Assembly (NCBI RefSeq): GCF_040436345.1
Contig: NC_133232.1
Span: 34,135,765 to 34,199,764, forward strand
Source: Pagrus major
Lineage: Eukaryota; Chordata; Actinopteri; Spariformes; Sparidae
DNA length: 64,000 bases
Direction of reading: 5' to 3'
Within the stretch, counting starts at the first letter, position 1; every line of letters starts with the position of its first letter. Under the pieces are notes generated by a model. It was not told where the DNA came from. It saw only the letters and a program-made list of their open reading frames with translations, and did not search any database. Positions 39,701-49,599 of the stretch are shown here, piece by piece. The position numbers and the translations under genes are program-made.

Positions 39701-42592
39701 AGTGTTTTGGGACAGACGTTATGCAACAAGTACTGTGTCTTACATCTCTTTCTATATTGGTGTCACCTATTGCAGTTTTTGGTTAAATTGATCATCACAA
39801 TTTAAGAAATAAGGCAACATTTTTGCAAATTTACATAGCTTCTTTTTTTCTATTTCTACGATAGTGACATTAAATTATGAGATTATTGTTACCTGACTTA
39901 TGTCCATGTGCAGTGTGGGAACTGTGGCTCATCTGAGGCACTGAGGAAACTTTGGCACTGAGTGAGAACAGTAATAAACGAGGTTAATCAGTTCACAGTT
40001 ATTGGTTTGACTCCTAGAATAAGAGAATAAAATAAGACTCCCTTCAGGGTGTGCTTAAGACAGACAATTTTCCTTTTATGAGAATATTATACTGAGATTT
40101 TTTTTTCTTACAGTATGTCTTCCTTGAGTTTGTATTTTACAGAACATTTATAAAGGATGTAGCTTCAGTACTCACACACTTCAGGTGATGTAGAACAATG
40201 TAAAATATGACCTAAATACTTACTGGAGGCTTCAATATTTGTTGTAATTAATTGTCAGATACTTGTCAAAGTTTACTCCAGAACTTGGACTTAAATACTA
40301 TAATTAAGAACTAAGAAATAGTAAATCTGGCATTTTTACTACTCTTCAAATCAATTCAGTGCTGGTTGTGGGAGTAACAGGCTGGGAGTAGATGTGCCAG
40401 GAGTGACACCTAGTGAGAGGTGAGGCATAACAGCCAGCTGGTTTAAATAACTTTTAAAAAAGATGCCAAAACCAAAGAGGCACACACCACCATCATTTAT
40501 TGCCAAATTATTACAGGTTTTATTGCCTCCGTCAATGCTGATTTAGTTAGTATTTTAAACTTTATTTCATGAGCATCATGATCACTGATGCATGACGACT
40601 AATGATGTGAAACAATGAATGAATGAAACTTCAGCCAAATGTTCTCTGGAAAATAGTTAGAGACCATATTTTTCAGGACATAGTGTGTGTGAACAGAGGG
40701 AAACTATCAAGTAACTTTCATACTAATATATTTTAAGAGGTCTTGAATCTATGAGAAAAATAAAACTGGAACACATGACTGACATTAGATAAAATGACGT
40801 GGGTTTAAAAGATAAGCTGCTCATGTTATAATATCCCATTATTAGAACATCAGCATGTATTATGTACCTCTGATGCTGAAGAGAGTTCTCCAGCATAGCA
40901 ATGTAGGCGCTCCGTTCATTCAGCTTCCTTTAAAGGGAAAAATAATTACTTTTAATAAACTGCAGTTTAGAATTGCGTACGATAAAATGATTCAAAACCT
41001 TTAACTTACTTTGTCATGTGCTGCATTTCTTGCTTCATCTTGACATTTACCTCTTCTAGTTTCTCACTCTGTAATTGAAAAAACTGTAATGCTGGTGTGA
41101 CTATTTTATGTTGTATGAAGTTTATGAGTCGTTTTATGAGCGAAAAAGAACAGGAAACTAATTTAATCATACTTTCAACATGGTTTTGAAATTTAATGGA
41201 ATGGAATAGAACTGAACCTCACAATTGCCGTACATTACCTGCCAAATGAAGAAAAAGCAAGCCTTCAAAGACATACACACACACACCTACAAACACACAC
41301 TGCAGCAACATGCAGCATATGTCTCTCACCCTTTGCTTGTAGTGAGTCAGTAGTCTTTTCTGATGTCTTTCCTGGAACATTATAACCTGAGAAAAGGAAA
41401 GAAACAGCTTTGTGAAGCCTGCACTAATAAATAAAATTAAAAAAAAGGTGCTGCATATAAAACTCTTCATAATAGAGTTTTAACACAGTTAATGCTGAAC
41501 TGATATAAACGGTTAATAAGACTGTTTTTAGTATTTTACGATGTGAAGCTAGAAAATGACCAAACTTTGCCAATTTCTGTGAAGTGTTGGATTGTCACAG
41601 TGTCGATGTCGGAGAACAGGGTCTTCACTTCTGGGCTGCTCTGAAACAAAGACATCTAACATGACTTTAATGACAGCAGGATGGTACAATGATATGAGTT
41701 ATGAAGCGTGATCTTATCCCACCCGAGGATGCAATTTAAGGAGAAGAAAGATTCTTACTTTGTCAGAGAGAGGCGACACTTGGCAGTTGGCATTGCATAT
41801 GAAACACTTGCCTTGGCTGCCTGTAAAAAAAAAAAAAAAATGCAATTATATATAGACTTTAGAAATCATGTTGGCTCTCAATCCAATACAGGAACTGAAC
41901 AAAAAGGGTTCTCATGGTGCCTCTGTCGAGACCCAGAATTAATTAACTGTAACCTCTGGGTATAAGCCTGCAAGCCAGAGTGGATCAAAATGCTGTATAA
42001 TCAAACTCTGGAGAGTTTTATTGAGATTAGACCCATCAGGAATAGAGCTCTGGATGGTGAATATGATCAGCGGCTCCCAAAGTGGGACCAAAGGGCTTCC
42101 AGAAGAGCTTCAAGAGGTCCCATATCCAATGTTGAATGGTGTTATTTCATGTGGATATAACAAAAAGCACCCACTGACAGAGACCGAACAAGCCTGGATC
42201 AGAGATTTCACTCTCTCTAGGGGAAAATGTCTGTCATTAGAGTGGGCATGGAGAAGTTTAGTTAGCAGCTCCTGGTTTGAGTACACCTGAAGTAAAACTG
42301 TATCATCAGCTCTGCAATAACACTTGAAGCCCAACAGGTGTCTCTGTCCAACCACACTTTCACCTGCCTGCAGCAAGTATATACAACTGAAGTGAAGACG
42401 AGGCTCTGAGCTTTTAAATACATTAAAACATTCCCAACAGTGACTGATTTCACTGCTCGTTGTATTATATCAACTGTATCTACCTTTCTGATAACAGACA
42501 CTACAGACGACATGTCCGCAGGTCGTGACAGCCAGCTGTCGGTCAGCACGGGGGGAAAGGAAGCAGGAGCTGCAGCAAACCCAGAAAGACAT
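36755..42592 (-). CDS. rnf212: rnf212, RING finger protein 212 (complete, 12 coding exons, 242 aa)
   Basis: RNF212 is a RING-type SUMO ligase-like protein that marks and stabilises crossover sites on the synaptonemal complex in meiosis. Coding exons in transcript order: 42592-42484, 41820-41759, 41640-41566, 41386-41330, 41068-41010, 40927-40868, 39957-39893, 39455-39407, 38582-38540, 38402-38348, 37431-37362, 36779-36755. They total 729 nt, exactly 243 codons with the stop, and phase holds throughout. The RING lies at residues 6-49 (C6/C7, C10, C25, H27, C30, C33, C42, C45). A coiled-coil stretch covers about 83-145, including FQERHQKRLLTHYKQR. The Ser/Pro-rich C-terminus has ENMELDDWSLFRK and the conserved LISPPQDGRMG. 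The last junction (GC donor) is the least certain. A 5' non-coding exon probably lies near 42829-42900. Confidence 0.93.
37362..37431 (-). CDS. rnf212: rnf212 exon 11
   Basis: 70 nt encoding GTVSHRSSSQNTLSNHSARS and a few more residues, matching the Ser-rich stretch that follows GRMG in the family. The best in-frame donor is AG/GCAAGT, a classic GC donor; a GT site lies 4 nt further on. Confidence 0.8.
38348..38402 (-). CDS. rnf212: rnf212 exon 10 (conserved SPPQDGRMG)
   Basis: 55 nt encoding PKTVPRLSLISPPQDGRMG. The ISPPQDGRMG peptide is a signature of RNF212. Acceptor tttcag, donor G/GTATGT. Confidence 0.92.
38540..38582 (-). CDS. rnf212: rnf212 exon 9
   Basis: 43 nt encoding YTENMELDDWSLFRK. 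Acceptor ctgtag, donor AAG/GTAAAC. Confidence 0.85.
39407..39455 (-). CDS. rnf212: rnf212 exon 8
   Basis: 49 nt encoding DPIQLPNDPPKTLPND, Pro/Asp-rich. Acceptor ctacag, donor TA/GTATGT. Needed to bring the next exon into frame. Confidence 0.82.
39893..39957 (-). CDS. rnf212: rnf212 exon 7
   Basis: 65 nt encoding AKVSSVPQMSHSSHTAHGHK, Ser/His-rich. Acceptor cactcag, donor CAG/GTAACA. Confidence 0.85.
40868..40927 (-). CDS. rnf212: rnf212 exon 6 (coiled coil)
   Basis: 60 nt encoding KLNERSAYIAMLENSLQHQ. Acceptor ttaaag, donor AG/GTACAT, phase kept. Confidence 0.88.
41010..41068 (-). CDS. rnf212: rnf212 exon 5 (coiled coil)
   Basis: 59 nt encoding SEKLEEVNVKMKQEMQHMTK, heptad-like. Donor AA/GTAAGT. 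Confidence 0.9.
41330..41386 (-). CDS. rnf212: rnf212 exon 4 (coiled-coil start)
   Basis: 57 nt encoding VIMFQERHQKRLLTHYKQR, closely like the F-Q-E-x-H-x-K-R-L-L segment of RNF212. Donor AGG/GTGAG. Confidence 0.92.
41566..41640 (-). CDS. rnf212: rnf212 exon 3
   Basis: 75 nt, 25 codons (SSPEVKTLFSDIDTVTIQ...). The donor AAA/GTTTGG is weak, but phase and similarity to the family region following the RING support it. Confidence 0.85.
41759..41820 (-). CDS. rnf212: rnf212 exon 2 (RING part 2)
   Basis: 62 nt encoding GKCFICNANCQVSPLSDK, the last zinc ligands of the RING. Preceded by a pyrimidine tract made of 16 uninterrupted T (transcript sense) and ACAG; donor AAA/GTAAG. Confidence 0.92.
42484..42592 (-). 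CDS. rnf212: rnf212 exon 1 (start codon, RING part 1)
   Basis: ATG at 42592-42590 opens MSFWVCCSSC and the exon runs through TTCGHVVCSVCYQK. Acceptor sequence cag lies at about 42601-42603, just before the ATG, so the 5' UTR is probably split. Confidence 0.93.
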
Positions 42593-42828
42593 GTGGACAC
42601 CTGCACGATAAGATGAGTGTTAAAGTAAACAAGCTAGCTCACTTTGCTAACTCATTACTGCGCTAGCTAGTCACGCTAACAGATGTAGCCAAATGGCATT
42701 ACAGCTTTCTCCTTCACTGAATGCTTTAAAATGTTTTCTGTAGTTCAGTTAAGTTCAGGATTATTTTTACAGTTAAGTACATGCAGATTTATGTTGTCAC
42801 CTTGCAGTGAACCTAGCACAGCACTTAC

Positions 42829-42900
42829 CTGAAGCAGGTGAGGGGGAAGTTAACTTAAATAACGGTCCCCAGGTAGCTCTTTGGTCTGACGTAAGTGCGT
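42829..42900 (-). other. rnf212: probable rnf212 5' non-coding exon and promoter area
   Basis: Strong donor GCTTCAG/GTAAGTGC on the - strand at 42829, pairing with the acceptor just upstream of the rnf212 ATG. The upstream edge is not defined. No TATA box was seen. Confidence 0.5.
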
Positions 42901-43101
42901 ACGTGAGTGCACAACCTCAGGCGGAGCTAGCTAACTTTACTCTTTGTCTGTAAGTAGTAAACTAGCTATAATAAAAATATATATGATATACCGTATATAA
43001 CTAACTACTATAACTATCAGTCAAGGTTTATATCTCCTAAAAGTTGCTAGCACATAACTTCAGGGTTTTTTTGTGTGGTTTTTTTACACTATGCTAGCTA
43101 G

Positions 43102-43870
43102 CAGGGGCGGAGCTAGAGGGGCCACCTCTGGAACCTGATTGGACACCTCAGTTGCCACCCCAGTTGATTGACAGGTCGCTGCACCTGTCGTTGAAAGAAG
43201 CGCGGTTATGGACCGTGAAACGCGGGAAGCAGGATGAGCGTCTCTCAGGTGACAACATGGCGTCCATGTCAACAGAGGGAGCTCATAGCAAAGCTCGAAA
43301 TGACCATGAAAAGGTAAGGAAACAATATTAGTTGCGTTTGCTGTGAAGTTCACGTGTCCTGCTCCTCAGCGCTCTGTACCAGCCTGCCTCGTTTTCATTT
43401 ACATATTTCTGTGTTTTATTTTATATTTTACTCTGTTGATTTAAGTTGAGTTAAAAATAAAGAACTGTATTTACATGTGATGGTAATGTATATTTTCTTA
43501 CGGTTCACACTTCCAGCTTGTGAGGATGCACTTCAGTCCAGAAATTGTTAATTGTTAATAAAACTGGATCGTTAGTAAACTGCTACCACAACCCTGAATA
43601 AATTCTACTTAGTGGTTACAATTACAACTGTGAAGTTTGTCTGCGTGTTAGTTTGGGGGCTAACGTGAGCCGGTTAGCTCAGGCTAAGCTATGCTTGGTG
43701 TCAGTGGAGAGGGTAGCGTCTGTAGTTTCAGAGGAGACCAAACATGGCGGTGTTTAGAGCCCGGGCGCCGTGTACGATCCCGTTACATGCCGACTGTCCT
43801 GTTATCTAATATGATAAAGCCTTGCCCACCCTCCGGCCACCCCTTGTATAAAAGTCTAGTTCCGCCCCTG
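43102..43870. mobile_element. hAT-like DNA transposon derivative, 769 bp, with a retained 5' exon
   Basis: Ends are inverted repeats CAGGGGCGGAGCTAGA and CAGGGGCGGAACTAGA (15 of 16 identical). Flanking 8-bp sequences ctagctag and gtagctat agree at 6 of 8, as for an old hAT target duplication. Inside, on the + strand, an ATG at 43257 opens 19 codons ending exactly at a strong donor AAG/GTAAGG (43313). Upstream is a CpG-rich stretch with ATTGG (inverted CCAAT). This looks like an internally deleted autonomous element that kept its promoter and first exon. It lies between the rnf212 5' end and the tmed11 3' end. Confidence 0.7.
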
Positions 43871-43984
43871 GTAGCTATATACACAGACAGGACAGTCCTT
43901 GTTTGTTGTCATGAGCTAAGTTTCATCAAAGCTGTTTAATTCAAAAGAGAAATAATCACAAAACAATCCTCCTTCAAAATGACT

Positions 43985-43990
43985 TTTATT
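43985..43990 (-). terminator. candidate tmed11 poly(A) signal
   Basis: AATAAA on the - strand about 420 nt after the tmed11 stop and just outside the hAT-like element that ends at 43870. Confidence 0.4.
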
Positions 43991-44410
43991 AATTTTCCCT
44001 CAGTGTCCCCAGTTGTTGTGTGTTCAGTCCTGATGAACATTGTGCACATTTTCCTACAGTTGTTGCAATCTGACTGAAATACTTAGCAATTTATTATGAC
44101 AGAAGTGACTATTAACACAGTACAAAACAAGATTACAGTGAACTTGAGGCCTAATACAATGTTGTTTGAAGGACAACAGAGTAGAAGAATAAAAAAGAGA
44201 AGGAGAAGAAAGAAAAGACAATGAACTCTTGAAATAACTCTAGAAAGCGTTTAGGTAAGATTGTCTGTATCCTATGCAAAAAAAACACTTACTTTTCATC
44301 AATATTTTAGCCGTACATATTTGTTTTGGAAATAATAGAAGAGACCTTTCAATTTTAAAGAGTGAAGAGGCATAAAGTGTGCTTGTTGTCTGACAGGTCA
44401 GAGGTCATCA

Positions 44411-44560
44411 TCAGACCAGCTTCTTGGCGATGAAGAAGTCTTTGAGTCGTTTCATCTGCCAGAAACCAACCGACAGCAGGACAGTGGTCTGCACCACGGC
44501 CCACCACAGCACTTTACTGTTGGTCACCTCACTGATCTGCCGAAACGTGTCCTCTTTCTC
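44411..44560 (-). CDS. tmed11: tmed11 exon 5 (membrane helix and sorting tail)
   Basis: 150 nt from acceptor attcag to TGA at 44413-44411. Encodes the helix [20 protein letters not shown] and the tail ending AKKLV. Confidence 0.93.
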   Translation of the reverse strand, partial: EKEDTFRQISEVTNSKVLWWAVVQTTVLLSVGFWQMKRLKDFFIAKKLV

Positions 44561-46693
44561 CTGAATGAAAGTAAAGAACATGAAACATTTATGCTACACG
44601 TGCTTTCCCCCTTTCTCTGTAGTGCTGTTTATCCATGTAGATTACTCTGGTGTGAGTTGCTGAGTTTTACGGGACGTATGCCTTCGCTCTAATCCAATGG
44701 AACTGGATAGCACTCGGCTTGTGGTGCTCAAAGCGCCAGAAAATACATTTGTATAACTCATCAGCAATGTCTCATCCAGAAATCATGACTGGCTAGTCAA
44801 GATAATCCACAGACCTTGTTGTGACCACTTTCATGAAGGAACTACTTTCTTGTTACCGAACTCTCTTACAAGCTATTTAGTTCCATTTAATTGGAGATAA
44901 GATGGACATCCCAACTCACACGGTATTAATTTGCTTGGAGACAGTACAGTAAAATGCTCACCCTCTGGTACTCCTGCTGCCTGGTGATGTACTTCATCTG
45001 ATCTATGAGGTGGCCGAGGTTGTTCTCCAGAGTCTCCATGTTGTCTTTGGTTTTTTCAGCGTCGTGTCCGATCGCATGCTCTCCCATCTGAATGTCCAAA
45101 TGTAGCTTCTGTACAACACAACGGAGACAAATTAGGGCAATTCTGTGCATGTTGCAGCATTTTTTCCTCTTTTATTTTAAATTAGTTTTCCCCACGTGTC
45201 CATAGGTCTCACCAGCCTCTCTCCAGCAAAGACAGAAAACCTTGTGGAGTTGGTTTGGAAGCAGAAGTAGTGCTGACCAGAGGCGTGAGCTGTGAAGGTG
45301 AATTTGCTGAATTTACCATAGCGTTTGGACATCTGAATCTAGAGAGCGAGAAAGACACTGTTAGGACAACATTTCTTCAGCTATTGGTCAACAAAATTGA
45401 CGTATGGTTTTATTTCTGTTGGTTTGTTTTGCTTTCAAAAATGCCAACCAACCAGCCCATGTTTTAGTGTATCATGATACACATATTTGTTGGCCCTGGC
45501 TTAGTGATATGCTGCCTTTGAGTACAGTACCTCATGATTTGGGTCTCTGACTGTCACAGTGACGCCGAGGTGAGGGGAGCGGGTGGCCTTCTTCAAATCC
45601 CAAGGCTCCAACAAGAAATAACCTGAAGGTAAGACACAGTCCATTCACATAACACAATCACACATATGTTTGCAAAAACAAACACAGTAAGGTTTGCAAA
45701 TACGAACCACCATTAAAAAAATGAAGCACTTTGTTTTGCAAATCCAAAATACACTTATTAAACATTAGATAATAAATAAAATGGCTCATAGCACCACCTG
45801 CTGTTGTGGGGAGAAATTGTTCAGGACATTTTTGAGAAAATCCTGATCTCAGAAGCATGGCAGAAAGTTTTTATGCCAAAAGTCACGTGACATTTTATGT
45901 CTTTGTAGGATATAATTCAAATTGTACTTGAAAGATGTTCTCAAGCATGATGCATCAGAAGTACTGTATGTTGGATATTTATTTTATATCGATAGGTATA
46001 TTTTATATTTGCAAAACACAAAGCACTAGGACTGTGTTCTGTGTTTGCTAATGTATCATAGGGCATACATAAAACATATTTTGTTTGTTTGTCAAGTGAG
46101 GCAGGAAATTAAATCCACACACACACACACACACACAGTTGTCGTCTTGGTCATTGATTGTATATATATATAGTACATTCCCTGACATGTTATGGTAATC
46201 AAGTTCAACCCAGGTACAAGACTCTTACTTCTCCCCGTCTCTCATTGTAGGATTAATTGTGGGAAATATTTAGTACTTGTGAGCACAGTGAGTGGAATAC
46301 TCTTTACATTTTCCGGGTATTTGTTGTTGAAGCACAGAACAAATCATTTTTCATGAATATGCCACTAAATGGGCAGTTTGGAAGTCATAAATGGCTTTTG
46401 CACTCACTGAAATAAAAAACACTATCATGGAAGTCCATTACTGTGTGATTCAGCAATCACGTGGCGATTCACAGTACAGTTTCAGGAATCTAATTCCACA
46501 TTCATTACCTCTGTTGAGCTTGTAAATGACACTCAGGAGGAATATTCTCTCTCCAGGACTCACCAGTGACCAGAGTGTCTTCAGGAATCTCCTCAATGAT
46601 GCATTTTTCCTCCTGCTCTCCGAGCTCAAAATACATGGCTGCTGCCAACATCAGGTAACACTGGAGGAGAAAGCCAACGCCTCGCAAACCCAT
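44411..46693 (-). CDS. tmed11: tmed11, transmembrane p24 trafficking protein 11 (complete, 5 exons, 212 aa)
   Basis: p24 cargo receptor that cycles between ER and Golgi in COPII/COPI vesicles. Exons in transcript order: 46693-46564, 45622-45531, 45332-45213, 45108-44962, 44560-44411; 639 nt, exactly 213 codons with stop. A signal peptide covers about 1-20, followed by mature [11 protein letters not shown]. The GOLD domain spans about 31-120 with the paired cysteines C31 and C98 and a sequon at N102. A coiled-coil stalk lies at about 125-178 and a membrane helix at 180-199. The cytosolic tail [13 protein letters not shown] has the FF and dilysine signals that bind COP coats. It is most like the alpha group (TMED4/9/11). 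The neighbours rnf212 and spon2 flank TMED11 in other vertebrates, which supports the symbol. No break is seen. Confidence 0.93.
44630..44880. repeat. probable interspersed repeat in the last tmed11 intron
   Basis: Includes TTACTCTGGTGTGAGTTGC and CACAGACCTTGTTGTGACCA followed by TTTCATGAAGGAACTA, segments I associate from memory with a widespread teleost repeat. Only one copy is in this window, so this rests on recall. Confidence 0.35.
44962..45108 (-). CDS. tmed11: tmed11 exon 4 (stalk coiled coil)
   Basis: 147 nt encoding [10 protein letters not shown] and [15 protein letters not shown], the p24 stalk. Acceptor gtacag, donor AGG/GTGAGC. Confidence 0.93.
45213..45332 (-). CDS. tmed11: tmed11 exon 3 (GOLD, second cysteine)
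   Basis: 120 nt encoding [19 protein letters not shown] and FSVFAGERL, typical p24 sequence. Acceptor attcag, donor CTG/GTGAGA. Confidence 0.93.
45531..45622 (-). CDS. tmed11: tmed11 exon 2 (GOLD)
   Basis: 92 nt encoding [16 protein letters not shown] through VTVRDPNHE. Acceptor cttcag, donor GAG/GTACTG. Confidence 0.92.
45663..46062. repeat. inverted-repeat element in tmed11 intron 1
   Basis: AGCACTTTGTTTTGCAAAT on the left pairs with AGTGCTTTGTGTTTTGCAAA (complement) on the right, with further GTTTGCAAA words at both ends. Probably a non-autonomous DNA element. Confidence 0.45.
46116..46138. repeat. (CA)n microsatellite in tmed11 intron
   Basis: About 11 CA units. Confidence 0.94.
46564..46693 (-). 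CDS. tmed11: tmed11 exon 1 (signal peptide, GOLD start)
   Basis: ATG at 46693-46691. Encodes the hydrophobic leader and [16 protein letters not shown]; donor CTG/GTGAGT. Confidence 0.92.
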
Positions 46694-46869
46694 TCTCAGT
46701 TAACTATGAGTGATTCAGTTACAATACACTCAGCAGTGACCAAATGCTTGGCCAGTACTTCCAGTTGACTTTTCAAGATTGAGGTGTTTTTCATCGGCTA
46801 TGGCCAAACACCAATGTCCTGAAGCATATATTTAAAGTGGAAGGCTATAAGGGAGACTTTTGAGAGTGT

Positions 46870-48490
46870 GGGAAACTCACAGGTGCTGCTTTGTGTGACG
46901 AGACATTCTGGTTGTGTTGTGACTGGTTAACCTGGGAGCCAATCGCAAGGCTGCTAAGACCAGAGCCACCAGTGGGCTCATAATGCACCAACATGGAAGC
47001 ACGAGTCGCACCATGACCTTTGAAACTACGCATGTATATATCTCAACGGTAATTATGTAGAAAAATCTACCAATTAGTATAATAATGTAAGCACTTAGGG
47101 ACTTGTTATTAAACATGTCCCTGTGAATACTGAAGTAGACTTTTCTCCACTATAGGGCCAAAGTGCCAGCTCTGCATTTACCACACTAAATTGAAAGTGA
47201 TAGATGCTGAGCTGAGCCCTCAGGGAGACATCCCTAGCTATCCACAAGATGCAAGATGAGCGAGTAACATATTCAAAAAGGTGTTTATCTGCCTTCTTTG
47301 TCCCTCTAGGGTACTCTAGGGTGAGAATATGTATGCGCACGCTGTACTGTAGCATGATGATTGATGGTTAGTGATCACAAATGCACTTCTCATCTGGCGT
47401 AGAGACTTATTTCTTATTTCTCTGGGATTTATTAGTCATTTTAAAATATAGTGTTCACCTTTTAAACTGTTAAGCAGGGAGGATTACGAGTGTCACAGTG
47501 CTACTACAGTATGCAAGAGAGTCCAGGTCTCTTTGGAAATTGAGAGGAAATTGCAATCCAAACCATTACATACAATAGTTGCCATATGCTTACCCAAGAT
47601 GAGGTCACTTATAAAGCGGACCCCCACACACAGAATAAACCCTTCTCATATTTAGCATCTGCAGAAGTTGTTACGCCTCAAAGTAAGCAAAGAATCAGAT
47701 TTCCTTCTTCTCCCACACTTCAGTAGTTTTACAGAAAGTGTGAATAATAAATCAACATGTTTAATGTACCTGAAGATTCGATTTAAAAACATGAGTTATA
47801 TTTTTCTCTTTGTAGTTTTTCTAAAACACAACTTGTAACAATACCAATAATCTGCAGTTTACCGTGAATCACATAGTGCTTCCATTTACTCAGTCAGTGC
47901 ATTCTGTATCTCCTCGCCATGTTAGTTTATATATTATAAACATTATTACAGGAGGTCGAAGTAATGTATCATGTATCCTGAGCACCAGCATGTTAAAAGT
48001 TTTGCGAAGTAAAACTACGCCTGCTGCATTGATGCACAAGATTTAACTGTGAGAAAATGGACTGAACAAAATACAGTCTAGTCATAACTGTAAATGTGGT
48101 AAAAGTAAATAACAATGTCAGACTGATCCTTTGTTTTAGGTTAACTTTTGTGAAGTAGCTACTTACTGGAGGTCAGCCACCACCACACTCCCAAAAACTG
48201 CTCCATACACTCATACCTAGCGCTAATGTGCGTGCAAGTGCGGGTTGGTTGGCAGTGGACCAAACCACTGTGAGGCATATGAAGGGGGGACTTAAAAACA
48301 TATGGTTTTGTGCCTATAAGTAGCACAATTGTTTTCAGTGCAGATTATTATATTATTTAAAATGACATGTTTACAATTATATACTGTAGGCTATTGAGAG
48401 GGACAACTCTCTGTTTTTCTGAGAAAGGGGGGTCCATACCCCTGTATACTACTGTATACTGGGCGTACACTTTACTCCTACCTCTCTCAG
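46870..48490. other. intergenic upstream of tmed11
   Basis: No exon seen. On the - strand a TATA-like run TTTAAATATATG lies near 46825-46837, about 130 nt upstream of the tmed11 ATG, and could be its promoter. Confidence 0.45.
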
Positions 48491-48492
48491 AC

Positions 48493-48763
48493 TAGGGCTG
48501 CAGGATACGGCAAAAAAAAAAACCAGTTGCAATATAATTCACTATTAGTGGATAAGATCATTTTTGCATGAAAAACTACTAATATCAGGATGATGTGAAA
48601 TTTGTTGGGGTTTGTAACAAACAAAATTGTTTTCTTACATCTGGAGAATGAGATGTGTAGGCCAGGGCTGTAGCAGCACTGCAGTTCTTCATTATGATAC
48701 TGTTGTGTCACATAAATTGCGACTTGAGATTTCGATAATATTTGGATCAGTTGTGCTGCCCTC
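48493..48763. mobile_element. hAT-type MITE, 271 bp
   Basis: Starts TAGGGCTGCAGGATA and ends TTGTGCTGCCCTC, inverted relatives of each other. Flanks tctcagac and tcttagac match at 7 of 8 positions. No coding capacity. Confidence 0.7.
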
Positions 48764-49593
48764 TCTTAGACTTAGCTTATGAAACTACTGTTATGAAAAA
48801 CCAGATACTGCATCTGCTCCTCTCCTGTTTCTCCTGATTTTCTGCCTCCGTACTTTTCCTTTCTCTTGTCATTCAAAACAGAAGGAGCGCTCATGCACCA
48901 GATGTTTAGGTCTTATTGCTGTTCAATCTGCAGTATAGTTTCTATGTTGCTTGGTGGGAAAGGAGGGTTCACAAGGGACTTTATCTGTTTTACATATTTA
49001 CACAAATATCGTTCACTAGAGAAGAATCTGTTTGTAACTGTGTTGTCTTCATCCTGCCCAGAAATCTCCTCTGAAAAAAAAGAGGTCACTTTTCGTGTAA
49101 CTGGTGTCTGTTTTGCCTGTTAAATGGAGCTCCTGCCTCATACTGTGATGTGCTGCACTGGACGTCACAGCGTGAAGTGAGCTCTGTGAGATTTCAGGCC
49201 TCATAATCTAAATCAACATTTGGGGAACTGTTTTATTCATTCATCCATTTTATGACCAACACTTCATCAGGGCGATTCATAGCCAACACGGGGGCTTGAA
49301 CCCAGGTCATCCAGTTTAAAGCATTACTCTCTACACTCAATTTGATCCAGCAGCCCCAGTGTTAGTAATATTACCTTGGGAGCCCGAATGTAAGTAAGCC
49401 CAAATGTGTGGTTCAGATTTAAAGGTCAAACATTGCACTGAGCGGAGGCACTACAGAAGGTTTAAAATCCATATAAAGGGAAACAATTTTACTCAGAATT
49501 GTTATTGTGATTACGTGTTATGAAGTTGAAGTATGAAGACGTAATGTCCTCTCTGTGTGATAAACGAGGCCACATCTCAAGATATATTTACAC

Positions 49594-49599
49594 TTTATT
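49594..49599 (-). terminator. candidate spon2 poly(A) signal
   Basis: AATAAA on the - strand about 880 nt after the spon2 stop, in A/T-rich DNA typical of a 3' UTR end. The segment 49594-50478 would then be the spon2 3' UTR, which begins with a purine-rich tract on that strand. Confidence 0.35.

Noticed and set aside
49240..49360. Possible tRNA-like or SINE sequence (CTTGAACCCAGG)
   Set aside because: Too short and without a paired A box or clover-leaf; not enough support.
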